Assembly: GCF_018687715.1 (NCBI RefSeq)
Contig: NC_056762.1
Span: forward strand, 16,102,364-16,166,363
Reading direction: 5' to 3'
Origin: Carya illinoinensis
Lineage: Eukaryota; Streptophyta; Magnoliopsida; Fagales; Juglandaceae
Length of the DNA stretch: 64,000 nt
The position numbers were made by a program, and so were the translations under genes. The notes under the pieces are model-generated. The model had not been told where the DNA came from. It was given only the letters and a program-made list of their open reading frames with translations, and made no database searches. Positions 1-11,026 of the stretch are shown in pieces. Position 1 is the stretch's first letter; the number at the start of each line of letters is the position of its first letter.

Positions 1-540
1 CACTCTTTTTTTCTTTCTTGTTGTCATCAAGCTTGGGTCATTTAGAAGAGGAGCCCTAGAACAACCACACCAAGCAAAGTTATGTATGATTGCCCTCTTT
101 TTGGTTGAATCAAACACTCCTTTTGTCCCATGGGACTTGCAACAAGGCCATAACACATTTGCTTCATCTCCATTAGGCCAAACCACTTCACCCCAACTCT
201 TATTTGCATGCGTGTTCAAGTGGAGGAAAAGATATGGTAACCTAAATATCCTTACCATGCCAAAACCCTTCTTCTCGTGACGCTTTGGGTTCCTCCCTAT
301 GCTTGAGTGAAGGTGGCATGTGAGTGGAAGAATGGTGTTTGGTTCCTCTCAATGCTTGAGTGGAGGTGCCATTGATGCCCCTTTATAAATGCTTGTTGTC
401 CCCTACTCTCTCTCTTATCATTACTTTGATTTGGAAACCAAAGGGTTGCTGTACTTGGCACCCTCTTCTTGTCATGGCTGAAATCCCTTCCTTTTACTTT
501 TAATCATTGCTTCTCTTGGGAATCCTAAGGGACGCTTCTT
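1..540. other. No recognisable feature
   Basis: No coding region, RNA gene or repeat that I recognise. Short ORFs here have no family resemblance. The stretch may continue one of the neighbouring repeats beyond the window edge. Confidence 0.5.
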
Positions 541-666
541 GCATGAAAGACATGTGGCATTTTCTTACCCTAGCTGAAACCCTAAAAGCCTCTTATCATC
601 TCTTTTGTGGTCTAGGTTTAATAAACCCATGCAAAGAACAAAGGTGGCGTGTAGATCCTCATTAGC
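541..666 (-). pseudogene. Possible continuation of LINE endonuclease domain
   Basis: Directly beyond the Ty3 element the minus strand reads ANEDLHATF and, a few residues later, LDHK. That resembles the last part of an L1-type endonuclease, where an alanine-asparagine stretch leads to a conserved aspartate-histidine pair. The LINE at 6067-7582 stops just before this point in its own domain, so this may be its displaced continuation. No 5-bp target duplication was found to prove the join, and the homology is short. Confidence 0.3.
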
Positions 667-1306
667 TGACGCTGGACAGAATAGCGATTATCCTGTAGGC
701 TAGTTTTAACAGATGATTCACAGGAGAAAAATTACCCAAAACCAGAGAGAAAAGTCTCTAGGGTTTAATGGAATATTATAAAATCAAGCAATCCCTCAAA
801 ATCAGTCCACAAGCCGGACTGTTATAGCCAAAAATCGTGTTTATCCGAATTTTTCTAAAAATAGCAAAATCTCGGAAATCACTCTAAATTGAAATTCGAA
901 ATAAAATAAGCAATCTGCAAAAAATCCGGCCCAAATCGGATTTAAAATGACTTCCTAACTGACAAGCGAAATATTACCATAAATAGTAAAAAATAACTAA
1001 AACTAGTGATTCGGAGGGAAAAACAGCAGAATTTGAGGTCCAAAAAAAAGCACATGGAGCCATGCTTGATGTGGACAGTGTGCGCGCCGAAAAGAGCTTT
1101 CCGAATTGGGGTCTTATATGCGATTCCGACACCCGTAGCCAAAGTTATGGCCAAAAGACTAAAACATACTCAAAACAGCCCCAATGAGGAACATATCACA
1201 ATCAATTCTCGCCTTTGCGCTGATCTGCTAACTCATGGTATCTCAGCGCCATCAAGGTGCAATCTGACAGCTCAGCATCATCTGTCTTAGATCCCCCTGC
1301 TTCACA
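667..1306 (-). repeat. 3' LTR of Ty3 element 1
   Basis: Direct repeat of 5496-6066. It holds about 68 extra bases near 1185-1250 that the other LTR lacks, probably lost there by a deletion. The inner end near 1290-1306 runs into the integrase reading frame, whose last residues before the stop are LTR-encoded. The edge at 667 starts TG. Confidence 0.8.
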
Positions 1307-4300
1307 TTAAAGACATCAGAAGTCTTCAAGTGACTGGGAAGGCGCAACCTGTAAGCGTTATCATTGATCTTCTGCACGACCTCACAAGGTCCAATCTTCC
1401 GATCCTTAAGCTTATTATACCCGCCAACAGGAAAACGATCACGAGTTAATACAGCCCAAACAAAATCACCAACATCAAAAAGTACCTGACGACGATGACT
1501 GTCAACCCGAGTCTTGTACTTGGTATTACTCTTGTGAATGGTCTGTTTCACCTGCTCATGGATACCCTGAAGATACTCTACCATCTCATCTGCTTTAGGA
1601 CTGAAACGTCCTATACGTGGAATAGGGGCTAAGTCCAGCACCCCAGATGGGTTCTGACCATAGACAATCTCAAATGGGCTTAAGCCTGTGGTTCTATTTT
1701 TCGATCTGTTGTAGGTAAATTCTGCTTGAGGCAATGCCAAATCCCACTGCTTCGGCTTAGTTCCTACCAAACATCTCAAAAGGTTGCCCAAACTTCGGTT
1801 CACCACCTCGGTCTAGCCATCCGTCGGGGGGTGGTAGGCGCTACTAAAATTCAACTGTGTTCCCAGTTTCCCCCACAGGCTCTTCCAAAAATGACTGATG
1901 AACTTGGTATCACAATCTGAAGTGATGGATTGAGGAACACTATGTAAACGCACAATCTCCCTGAAATAAAGATGGGCAATCCAGACAGCATCCATAGTCT
2001 TCCTGCAAGCTACAAAATGGACCATCTTGGAAAACCTGTCAACCACAACAAAGATAGAATCCGAGGCCCTTTGGGTGCGAGGTAAGCCCAATACAAAATC
2101 CATGCTGACATCGAACCAAGGAGCTTCAGGAATAGCTAAAGGAGTGTACAAGCCCGCATTGGTTAGAACTCCCTTAGACCGCTGGCACACATAACAACGG
2201 TCCACGTAATGGGCCACATCACTAGTCAACTTGGGCCAATAAAAGTCATAAGAGATAAGAGCCAAGGTCTTATCTTGGACAAAGTGTCCCTCATTATGAA
2301 GCTCACTTATGATTTGCTGCCTCAATGAACAATCTGGAATGCACAACTGTAATCCACGAAATAGATACCCATTATGCAAAACAAAATCATGACGGTGACC
2401 ATCAGTTACCTCCTGAAATATCCTACCAAAGGAAGGATCAGCTGCATACATATCTGTGAACGTCTCAAAGCCTGCAACTTTGGTACTCATGGTGGTGAGG
2501 AGTAAGGTACGACGGCTCAGGGCATCTGTGACGCGGTTCAGACTCCCTGCTTGGTGCCTCAGTGTAAAGGTGAATTCTTGCAAGTATGCCACCCACTTGG
2601 TATGACGTCTACTCAGCTTGTGTTGACCATTGATGTACTTCAGGGCCTCATGATCGGTAAACAGAATAAACTCCTTCTGTACTAAGTAGTGACGCCAATG
2701 CTTCAGGGACTGAACTATGGCATAGAACTCCAGATCATAAGTGGAATAAATTTTCTTTGATCTCGATAGCTTCTCACTGAAAAAAGCAACCGGACGACCT
2801 ACCTGACTCAGAACACCACCAATGCCAATGCCAGATGCATCACAATTTACCTCGAACACTTTGTCAAAATCAGGGAGTGCCAAAACTGGTGCCTCGGTCA
2901 TCTTCTGCTTGACCAGTTGAAAACTGGTGTCTGCCTCCTCAGACCACTGGACTTGAGGCACTCTGTGATAGGGGCAATCAGAGTACTGAAATTTCTAATG
3001 AACCGGCGGTAGAAAGATGCCAATCCATGGAAACTTCAGATGTCATGTAAGGTCCTTGGTCTGGGCCACTCCAAGACTGCATCTATCTTTGACTGATCTG
3101 CATGAACACCATCAGTAGACACAACAAAACCAAGAAAAGTCACAGAAGTAGTGAAGAAAGAACACTTCTTCTGATTGACAAACAGGCACTCCATTTTCAG
3201 CATCTCAAAAACAGCACAGAGGTGATCAAAGTGTGAAGCCCATGTCGGACTATAAATGAGGATATCATCAAAGTAAACTACAACGAATTTTCCCATAAAA
3301 GGCCGCAAGACCTGATGCATAAATCTCATGAATGTGCTGGGCGCATTGGATAGCCCAAAAGGCATGACCATCCACTCATACAACCCTTGTGGCGTCTTAA
3401 ACGCCGTCTTCCACTCATCTCCAAGCCTTATTTTGATCTGGTGGTATCTGCTTTTAAGGTCAATTTTTGAGAAGACCTTAGAACCGGATAGCTGATCCAA
3501 CATATCATCCAGACAAGGAATTGGAAACCGGTACTTCACTGTAATTTTGTTGATCGCTCGACTATCAACACACATACGCCAAGAACCATCTTTCTTTGGC
3601 ACTAGCAGGGCAGGGACTGTACATGGGCTCATACTCTCTCGGATATAGCCCCTCTCCAACAACTCTACCACCTGTCACTGCAACTCTTCAGCCTCCTTGG
3701 GACTGAGGCGATATGCTGGTCGATTTGGCAAACTTGACCCAGGAATAAGGTCAATTTGATGCTGAATATCCCTCATAGGCGGTAGCCCAGGAGGAAGATC
3801 CTCTGGGATCAAGTCAGAGAATTCTGCTAGCAGCCGCTGCACCTCTACTGGTAAATCTGTATCCACGTTTACTGCGCTATTCTCGCAAGGTAGTAAAGCA
3901 TAGACCACGCCTCCATGCTCAATCTCATCTAAGAACCTAGACATGGAAAGCAAGTTAGTATTATTGGCTACCGGGGTAGGAGTGAGTCCTTCCCGCCAGG
4001 GCGCCAACACAATCTTTTTTCCCTTGATGTTAATGGAATATGTATTCTTCCGTCCATCATGAATGACACTGTGATCATACTGCCAAGGTCAACCCAACAA
4101 TACATGACACGCATCCATAGATACAACATCACACCAGGCATTATCGAAATATTTTCTACCAATTGAAAAAGACACGAGGCATCGCCTCTCAACTGTTACC
4201 TCACTACCTTTATTTAGCCATGACAACTTGTATGGCTTAGGATGACGGTCCGTCTTCAATTGAAATTTCTGGACAACCTCCTCGGACACTACATTCTCAC

Positions 4301-4560
4301 AACTGCCGCTGTCAATGATCATTTTGCAGACTTTATCTGCAACTGTGTAGGTCGTGTGAAAAATATTGGTTCTCAACCAATCGTCCCCTGAATCGCCCTT
4401 GGGAGTCAGTAGACTCTTGCGAACGACCAGAGTCTCATGACCATCTCCATACATCACATCATCAGTCTCATCATCGTCATACACGGGCTCGCCAATCTCC
4501 TCAGTCTCGTCTACCATGTTTTCCTCAATCAACAAATTTTTGCCCTTTTGATTAGCAGGC
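1252..4560 (-). pseudogene. pol: pol pseudogene of Ty3 element 1 (PR-RT-RNase H-IN)
   Basis: In gypsy elements pol encodes the enzymes that copy the RNA and insert the cDNA. Reading down the minus strand: an aspartic protease with MIIDSGSC near 4320; the RT core with the YFDDILIYS catalytic motif near 3250-3280; RNase H with [22 protein letters not shown] and VTDALSRR; an integrase HHCC finger ending CYVCQRSKG near 2180; the DDE core; and a GPF/Y-like tail near 1400. Breaks: TGA at 3675-3677 and 3036-3038, a frameshift near 2962, and TAG at 1813-1815. The last falls just after HPPTDG, so it separates the final catalytic glutamate from the two aspartates. No full-length product can be made. 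Confidence 0.88.
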
Positions 4561-5447
4561 TTCTTGCAATCAGTCGCCCTACGCCCTTGTTCACCACAAC
4601 GAAAACATCGAATAGTAGGGTTAGAATTACCCTGCGATGGCTGCTGGATAGGACGGGAATCCTGAGGGCGAACTGGTCGACTGTTTTGATCGCTCCTGAT
4701 CACTGGTCTCCTGTTTTGCTATTTTTCAATAGCAAGTGCACGCTGGTAGGCTTCCGAAACATTCCACAGTGAATGAAGGTTGAGGACATCTTACAAGGGC
4801 TAGTGCAAACCCCCCAAATACTGCGCCACCATCTACTCCTCCGTCTCAGATAAGTCATTCCGGGCGACCAATTGGTAAAACTCCTCTGTGTAATCATCGA
4901 CTGATCGCGCACCCTGCCTCAACGCATGAAGTCGCTAAAACAAGGTTTGCGTGTAGCCGAAGGGAAGGAAGTGACCCTTCATCTTCTTCTTCATCTTCTC
5001 CCAATCAGTGATCTTGGCCTTGCCCTGCCTGTCTCATGAACGTCGCAACTGCTCCCACCACGCAGAAGCTCTGCCCTTGAGTTTGATGGCGATCAATTTC
5101 ACTTTCACACGATCGGGGACTTCCTTATAATCAAAATAATGCTCCACTTCATTAATCCAATCCACGAATCCCTCGGCCTGTAACGTACCAGAAAACTTGG
5201 GTAGATCGACCCAAAAACCGAGGTCTCCCGGAATAAAGCATGATTGTGATATGGGTTTTCGAAAGTGGAATTAGAATCGTGATCAGAGGCCTCACGATCC
5301 TCGAAATCCTGCGCCGCCAGGCGCTTGGTTAATTCTGCGACTTGCCTTTGCAATCCTCAATCATCGCATCCTGAATGCTGCGATCACGGCATTGGGTTCC
5401 TTATTCGGAACCTGCCCACGACGACCACGACCACGACCACCAGCCAT
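4560..5447 (-). pseudogene. gag: gag pseudogene of Ty3 element 1
   Basis: Gag forms the particle and binds the RNA. The likely start at 5447 gives MAGGRGRGRRGQ. Further down, in alternating frames, are WINEVEHYFDYKEVP, AWWEQLRR and SVDDYTEEFYQLVARND, which are typical of the retrotransposon gag domain. At least four stops and some frame changes interrupt it. A single zinc knuckle lies near 4570-4610 and reads CFRCGEQGRRATDC. The usual histidine of the CCHC motif is arginine here, so metal binding is probably lost. Confidence 0.8.
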
Positions 5448-5481
5448 TGAAACTGGTGAAATTTCCCAGGAAGATGTTGAA

Positions 5482-5493
5482 GCTCTGATGCCA
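5482..5493 (-). other. Primer binding site of Ty3 element 1
   Basis: The minus strand reads TGGCATCAGAGC directly beside the 5' LTR. This matches the complement of plant initiator Met-tRNA (TGGTATCAGAGC) with one change. It fixes the orientation of the element and the inner LTR edge near 5496. Confidence 0.85.
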
Positions 5494-5495
5494 AC

Positions 5496-6066
5496 TGATG
5501 CCGAACAGGATAACGATTATCCTGCAGGCTAGTTCCAACAGATGATTCATAGGAGAAAATTCACCCAAAACCAGAGAGAAAAGTCTCTAGGGTTTAACGG
5601 AATATTATAAAATCAAGCAATCCCTCAAAATCAGTCCACAAGCCGGACAGTTATAGCCAAAAATCGTGTTTATCCGAATTTTGCCAAAAATAGCAAAATC
5701 TCATAAATCACTTTAAATTGAAATTCGAAATAAAATAAGCAATTTGCAAAAAATTAAGCTCAAATCGGATTTAAAATGACTTTCTAACTGACAAGCGAAA
5801 TATTACCATAAATAGTAAAAAATAACTAAAACTAGTGATTTAGAGGAGAAAACAGCAGAATTTGAGGTCGAAAAAAAGGCACATGGAGCCATGCTTGATA
5901 TGGACAGTGTGCGCACCGAAAAGAGCTTTCCGAATTGGGGTCTTATGTGCGATTCCGACACCTGTAGCCAAAGTTATGACCAAAGGATTGAAACGCACTC
6001 AAAACGGCCCCAATCAAGGTGCAATCTGACAGCTCAGCATCATCTGTCTCGGATCCCCCTTCATCA
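5496..6066 (-). repeat. 5' LTR of Ty3 element 1
   Basis: Direct repeat of 667-1306, with the same order of segments and scattered substitutions. It is shorter because of a deletion near 6015. The inner end beside the primer site is CA on the sense strand. The outer end near 6066 is inferred from the point where similarity to the other LTR fades. Confidence 0.78.
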
Positions 6067-6663
6067 CCAATGTTAACAGATGCTCTATCGAGCCTTGCCC
6101 AACTCTATGACTGAACACCATGCCGGTTGCACCAGGTCATTCAACTGCCAACAAAACCGAGCTCAAGAAGGCCACAATGGTCTGTACAATTGTTAAACTC
6201 CTCCATTACGGACAAAGAGCATGGATTGCCTCCAATTGTTTCCACATCCTTCTAAATTATGTTAAAATAACCAGTCACCACATGGCGAATGCCCCACCTA
6301 CAGCGCCTCAAGAGCCTGCCACAAGTTCTTGCGATCCACTTGGCGAAACTTCGCATAAACAAATGTAGCTAAGAATTTGGCATCACCTAATTGAAACCAA
6401 ACAGTTATCATTTGTTCCAACATAGAGACAAGATCAAAAGACATAGTATCCCACCACAGTAAACACAACTTCCCACCCATGCATGCATTACTACAAAATT
6501 TTAGAAAATCAAGAGAAGAAGCCAACCTAGGAATTTTATTATCCTTAGCAAATGGCTCATAGATAGCAACGATAGCTTAATTATTTTTTCTAATCATAGA
6601 ATGTAACCTTTTCCAAGATGTGCCTAACCCCCTCACATTCCAAACCAAAATTGTGTCCATCAT
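6067..6663 (-). pseudogene. LINE ORF2 endonuclease pseudogene (5' part)
   Basis: L1-type ORF2 begins with an apurinic-like endonuclease that nicks target DNA. The minus strand from 6663 starts MMDTILVWNVRGLG, the usual opening of plant LINE endonucleases. It continues in broken frames with GGKLCLLWWD, FVYAKFRQVDR, a GYFNI segment (normally GDFN), GGNPCSLSVMEEFNNC and WARLDRA. Several stops and frame changes are present. The domain stops where the Ty3 LTR begins. Reverse transcriptase is absent from this stretch. The start overlaps the end of ORF1 by four bases (ATGA, 6660-6663). Confidence 0.82.
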
Positions 6664-7582
6664 AAATTAAGTTTGTTGGTGCGAGTATGAACCCGTTGTG
6701 AGAACCTCTTCCCTTGTGCTCCTCGTGTTTGTGAGTTAGTCAATGGTGCACCCACTTCTGTATCAGACACATACGATTTATCTCGAGCAAGATGCTGCAA
6801 GGGCATCTCAATCTCCTGCTCTAAGTCATAACCACTTACCAAACTAGACTGATCGTGAAACACCCTTTGTTGCACCCTACACTCCATTGCCAATGCTTCA
6901 TCAACTAACAGAACACTACCATCCACCGAATCATTCCTCAGCCCCCTTCCCGAAAGACAAAGTGCATCAAGCGTAATACATACAGGCCGCATAAAAACCT
7001 TAGACAATATAGTCTCAGCCCCCGTGCCATCAATAACAGATATTTCAAATCCATCATTCACCTTTTGTCTCAGAATCTCGTTGGAATCAATTAACAAAGT
7101 GTTGTGTTCCACTATCACAACACCTCCCCCCATAGACTCAACTGAAGCACCAACCACCAATTGTCTTCCATCCTTTTCTACAAGACCACAAAGTCCACCA
7201 AGCCACTCCGCTTCCACACCGTCAAGACCGCCAAGTCCAAAACTGGACACAATGAGTGTCCCTGGCTGTACCTTTGCATCCACAACATTAAGACCACCAA
7301 GTCTAGAACCTAACACAATAAGCGTTGCAGTAACATCCAACTTATGCCCCACCTCTTGTAGCACCCGAGGACCCTTTGTCCCCTTAATCTCGCCTTCCTT
7401 CTCCAAATTAGTGTCCATCAATTTTCCTTTCCAAACCCTCTTTGACCCCTTTTTTAAACTCCACCAAACTCGCTTGCTTCCTCTTCCCCCACCTTACACA
7501 CCACCTTTGTATGCCCTTGTCGATAGCATTTGGAACAATAAAAACCATTCTTTTCATACTTGACCTTTTGCCAAATAGTAAC
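6660..7582 (-). pseudogene. LINE ORF1 pseudogene with CCHC knuckle
   Basis: ORF1 of plant L1 elements encodes an RNA-binding protein. Near 7500-7550, in a frame different from the long downstream ORF, the minus strand reads YCSKCYRQGHTKVVC. This is a full CX2CX4HX4C knuckle, preceded by a KVKYEKNG segment typical of this family. An open frame of 253 codons follows (6660-7421). It has low complexity and no domain I recognise, which suits the variable tail of ORF1. A frame change lies between the two parts. The gene is cut at 7582 by the LTR-like unit next to it, so its N-terminal half is missing. Confidence 0.72.
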
Positions 7583-8209
7583 TGTAACAACCCCGTCCCT
7601 GGAAGGGTGGAATCGCTACGTACATACTTTTCCTTTTTTCTTTCTTTTCTCTCCCTTCTCATTTTTTTTAATATGCCATCAGCATAAACATGACACACGT
7701 GTACTCTAAATTTCTAATTTAATAAAGGGAATATTTGATAGACATTCTATTGAACACTCCTCTATAAACAGACTCTCAGAGTCTATCATGCTTTTATAAA
7801 AACATAATTGTTCTAGCTAGGGAGAGACTCCATATCTCTCATACGTACAAGAATGCACTAAGTCAATATATAAGGGTTACCATCACCCCACCATAACGGT
7901 TATGCCATTCTAAATTTATACATGGTTTAAAGTCAAATCCGAAAAAACGTCCTGACAAGGGACTCCTTCCAACCTAAAAACATAACATCCATAAGCATAA
8001 CCCGTCATTCATGTAAGGTCGAACCAATAGGGAAGACACTAAACGTCTGCCTCTCCCTTTGCAGTAACGCCCCTTTCCCCAGCCTTTTCGTCATTACCTA
8101 GATGTTTAAAACATAACACAAAGTGAGTCTAATACTCAGTAAGTATTACACCATGCCGTTAACATACTGATCATCTATTCTTTTTCTTTTGAAAACATGC
8201 AGACATAAA

Positions 8210-8480
8210 CATTTAAACAGTACTTTCATGCATAACAGTTAAGAGTTTAGTCATGCTTTCATGCACATACTTACTTTATACTTTCATGCGTACGTTTAAA
8301 TCATACTTTCATACATACATATACATCATGCTTTCATGCATACATTTAAATCATACTTTCATGCACATACATATACATCATACTTTCATGCATACATATA
8401 CATCATACTTTCATGCATATGTTTAAATCATACTTTCATACATACATTTACATCATACTTTCATGCATACATTTACTTTC
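8210..8480 (+). repeat. Minisatellite, about 25-bp unit
   Basis: About ten imperfect copies of a unit built from ATCATACTTTCATGCATAC, with spacing of roughly 20-28 bases. It lies inside the LTR-like unit and accounts for the short ORF here. Confidence 0.85.
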
Positions 8481-9136
8481 ATCTTTTACTTTCATTTGGT
8501 CGGTACACACTATTACGCCCCGTATGTTAGGGTTAGCGGTCTTTTGGACATGATTCCGCCCGTGGCTACGAGTTAGGAATCCATTCTATCAGGATGCAGC
8601 ATTGGGTGCACTACCAGTACTACTAATCTGGCATTGCAATCTACCCATTTCTTTGGTACCATCATTCATTTATCAGTCATAACCTTTGCTTAGCTTCATA
8701 TATTAAAACATTCATTTCCTTTCAGTCCTTTCTTTCTTCCATTTAGTCCTTTACTTTCATTCCTCTTCATTTAACAGTACAGTCATGGAAAAACCTCATT
8801 GAAAAAAATGAGCTTAAACATCATTTTTCATGAAGTTATGTATTTTCATACCTTAACATTCTTTTCATTTCTTGTCTTTCTTTGCAGTTAAACATTTTCA
8901 TTATCTTTTCTTAGTCTGATGCATATGCATTTATTTTTGAAAAAGAGCATTTCATGTCATGCTACATATAATTAAGATGTTAATACTTTGAGAGAGCATG
9001 TATGAAAATCTCATGACTTAGCATCTATGTGCATGCATTACCTTATACTCATACAAACAATTATAATCGATAGGGTGCTTAATAGGGGCTACCAAGAAAA
9101 TAGTATATACATTTACAATTTCTTTACAAGAACATT

Positions 9137-9137
9137 T

Positions 9138-9202
<65 letters not shown>
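9137..9202 (+). repeat. GA microsatellite
   Basis: An uninterrupted run of about 33 GA dinucleotides. ORFs across it on both strands (Glu-Arg and Ser-Leu runs) are artefacts of the repeat. Confidence 0.97.
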
Positions 9203-9205
<3 letters not shown>

Positions 9206-9219
9206 TCTTTCATAAGAGA

Positions 9220-9610
9220 TTTTTGTTCATATGATATGAAATGTTTTGGATCATTTGAAAATGATATGAATGTGTTCCGCATGTGATTTGATATGATATG
9301 AATATAAAAAACCTTTTGCATTCTTATTTGTTTTTATATTGATTATGAATATGTTTTGATATGATGATACTGTTTCATGTGATATGGTTGGTACCAACAT
9401 GATATGATATGATATGAGTGCACCCACCTTGGAAGCAAAGTGGTCTTTTTATGTGTTCTTTCTAGTGTGTACACTCGGGACTCTGAGATTAAAAAATGAA
9501 AAGTTTCACAATATGATACTACCTGGTTTGACCACCAAGGATAGCACAACCGTACCGCGGGGGTTAAACATGATATATGATATGATACAATTCGATATGA
9601 TATGATAAGA
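9220..9610 (+). repeat. ATGATATG-rich stretch
   Basis: Scattered and clustered ATGATATG repeats within the LTR-like unit. No coding potential. Confidence 0.7.
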
Positions 9611-10156
9611 TGAGAATGTTTAATTTTGTTATGTCAAAGTGTTTTTGAGTATGAACAGTTATTTTATTTTGAATATGAAAAGATTGAAATGTTGCTCTAT
9701 TTTTCTTTCCTGATAATATGTTTTGAGATTTGCATATGAAAATGAAATGTTTCTGTTTCCTGCATATGAAACTTTATGAAAAGGCTCATGTTGTACACTC
9801 TAGTATATGTGCTTTGCTTACTGAGTTGTTGATAACTCACCCCTTATCTCCACAATATTTTTTAGATAGTTGGATATTTTAGCTGAGGGTTAGACTATGA
9901 AGTATTGGGTGAGATGATTTATGTATAGTGGATTAAGCATAGAGAATTTCTATATGAGTATTGGCGAAGTTTATTAAGAAATTTTATTATGTTATGATGA
10001 CTTAACATTTTGAGAAGTTAATTATATTGAGGAAATTAGTTTGAATCACAAATTTTATATGATATTGGAAATTTGGAGTATGTAATTATATTGTTGAAAT
10101 TTGAACTTAAGTAATAGGAAGTAACTCTCCAACCCATGCGGGACCGGGGCATTACA

Positions 10157-11026
10157 TTAGTCATGCATATTATCAACTAGGATTGAGCGATTAACATGTT
10201 ATTAGTCAAGATTTGTGAAATCTTGGAGTCCTTGGTATTGAAGTGCAAGAAAAAGGCCACAGACACCAAGTTAGGTTCACTTTGACCTAATCTTGATGTT
10301 TTGGGCAATTCTTTGAAATGTCAAGACTATGGTTTTGAAGAAAGTTTGATTTAGTGTCTTAACATGATATTATAATTAGGGATATGATAAGTATGAGTTT
10401 TTAAATTCAGATTAGCCATGATGATGTGTTTAAGGGCCAAATAGCAAGCAAAACAAGATTTTTAGTCTATGTTAGGTTCAGCCTTGTGGAGCTCTTGTCG
10501 TAGGTTTGATTTTTTGTAAATTCTAAGTCCATAAATTTATGGACTTCGAATGAAATACAAGAGGTATGTAAATTTTGTTAAGTTTTGGGGTCCGTTTGCA
10601 ATTTTCATAGAGGCGAAATGACAATTTTCCAAGAGATAAGGGGAAATTTTACAAATTAAGCTCTAAGTTAGTAAATTTTCTATTAATGAGGTTAAGTGAG
10701 AAATTCTAACCTTAGAACGTCTCTCGTTTCAGCCCACACTACACTTTCATTACGCACGGATTTCTATAAGTTATCTTCTAACTTACTTATGGTATAGTTA
10801 TATATGTGAGGTGGTAAGGTTTAAGCAATTATATTTATGTTTTATTTATGCTTATTTAATTGAAATATCTATGTCATGCCATGTTTCTATGTGTATCAAT
10901 TATGAATATCTATCACATTTCACGATCATCATGTCATGCATGTCATGAAGCATGCAATATTTTTTAAGTCAAGTATGAAATGTTAAGTTTACATCGTGGT
11001 AACCCTATGAGACAAGACATAATGGT
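10157..11026 (+). mobile_element. Outermost long-LTR fragment, left part
   Basis: Non-coding sequence related to the 3' half of the long LTR that follows. For example, the block ending in a TCTAACTTACTT stretch near 10770 matches one near 13790. Its right part continues at 25032-25724. The next LTR is inserted between the two parts, with similar flanks ATGGT (11022-11026) and ATAGT (25034-25038). The left end of this LTR was not found. Confidence 0.5.

Larger units (their letters stand above)
667..6066 (-). mobile_element. Degenerate Ty3/gypsy LTR retrotransposon
   Basis: Two direct repeats of about 0.6 kb flank a minus-strand gag-pol region. A Met-tRNA primer site lies beside the 5' LTR. 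The order gag, protease, reverse transcriptase, RNase H, integrase identifies Ty3/gypsy. The reading frame has several stops and frameshifts, so the element is dead. The outer LTR edges are uncertain by some tens of bases, and I found no matching 5-bp target duplication (TTAGC on one side, CCAAT on the other). The flank beyond 6066 is LINE sequence, so this element landed in an older LINE. No chromodomain is visible after the integrase. Confidence 0.88.
7583..10156 (+). mobile_element. Solo-LTR-like unit, TGTAACAACCCC...GGGGCATTACA
   Basis: It begins TGTAACAACCCCGTCCC and ends GGGACCGGGGCATTACA. These ends are imperfect inverted copies of each other, and the TG...CA borders and short inverted ends are common for plant gypsy LTRs. 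Near 9820-9850 is a GTTGATAACTCACCCC stretch like that seen around the RNA end of such LTRs. There is no coding potential. The 5-bp flanks differ (GTAAC, TTAGT), and the left flank is LINE while the right flank is not. Either recombination or deletion removed one original flank, or the borders are misjudged. Confidence 0.6.

Noticed and set aside
86..280. 64-codon ORF at the window start
   Set aside because: Short, low similarity to anything, no supporting context.
7024..7563. 179-codon plus-strand ORF rich in Pro and Ser
   Set aside because: It is the antisense shadow of the LINE ORF1 tail.
8210..8480. Regularly spaced repeats, considered as CRISPR
   Set aside because: Units adjoin without unique spacers and the setting is a plant LTR. 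It is a minisatellite.
9027..9321. ORFs with Glu-Arg or Ser-Leu runs
   Set aside because: Products of the GA microsatellite.
7583..10156. Reading the TGTAAC...TTACA unit as a DNA transposon with inverted ends
   Set aside because: The inverted ends are short and begin TG/CA as in LTRs, and no 8-9-bp target duplication is seen. A solo LTR is more likely, though not proven.
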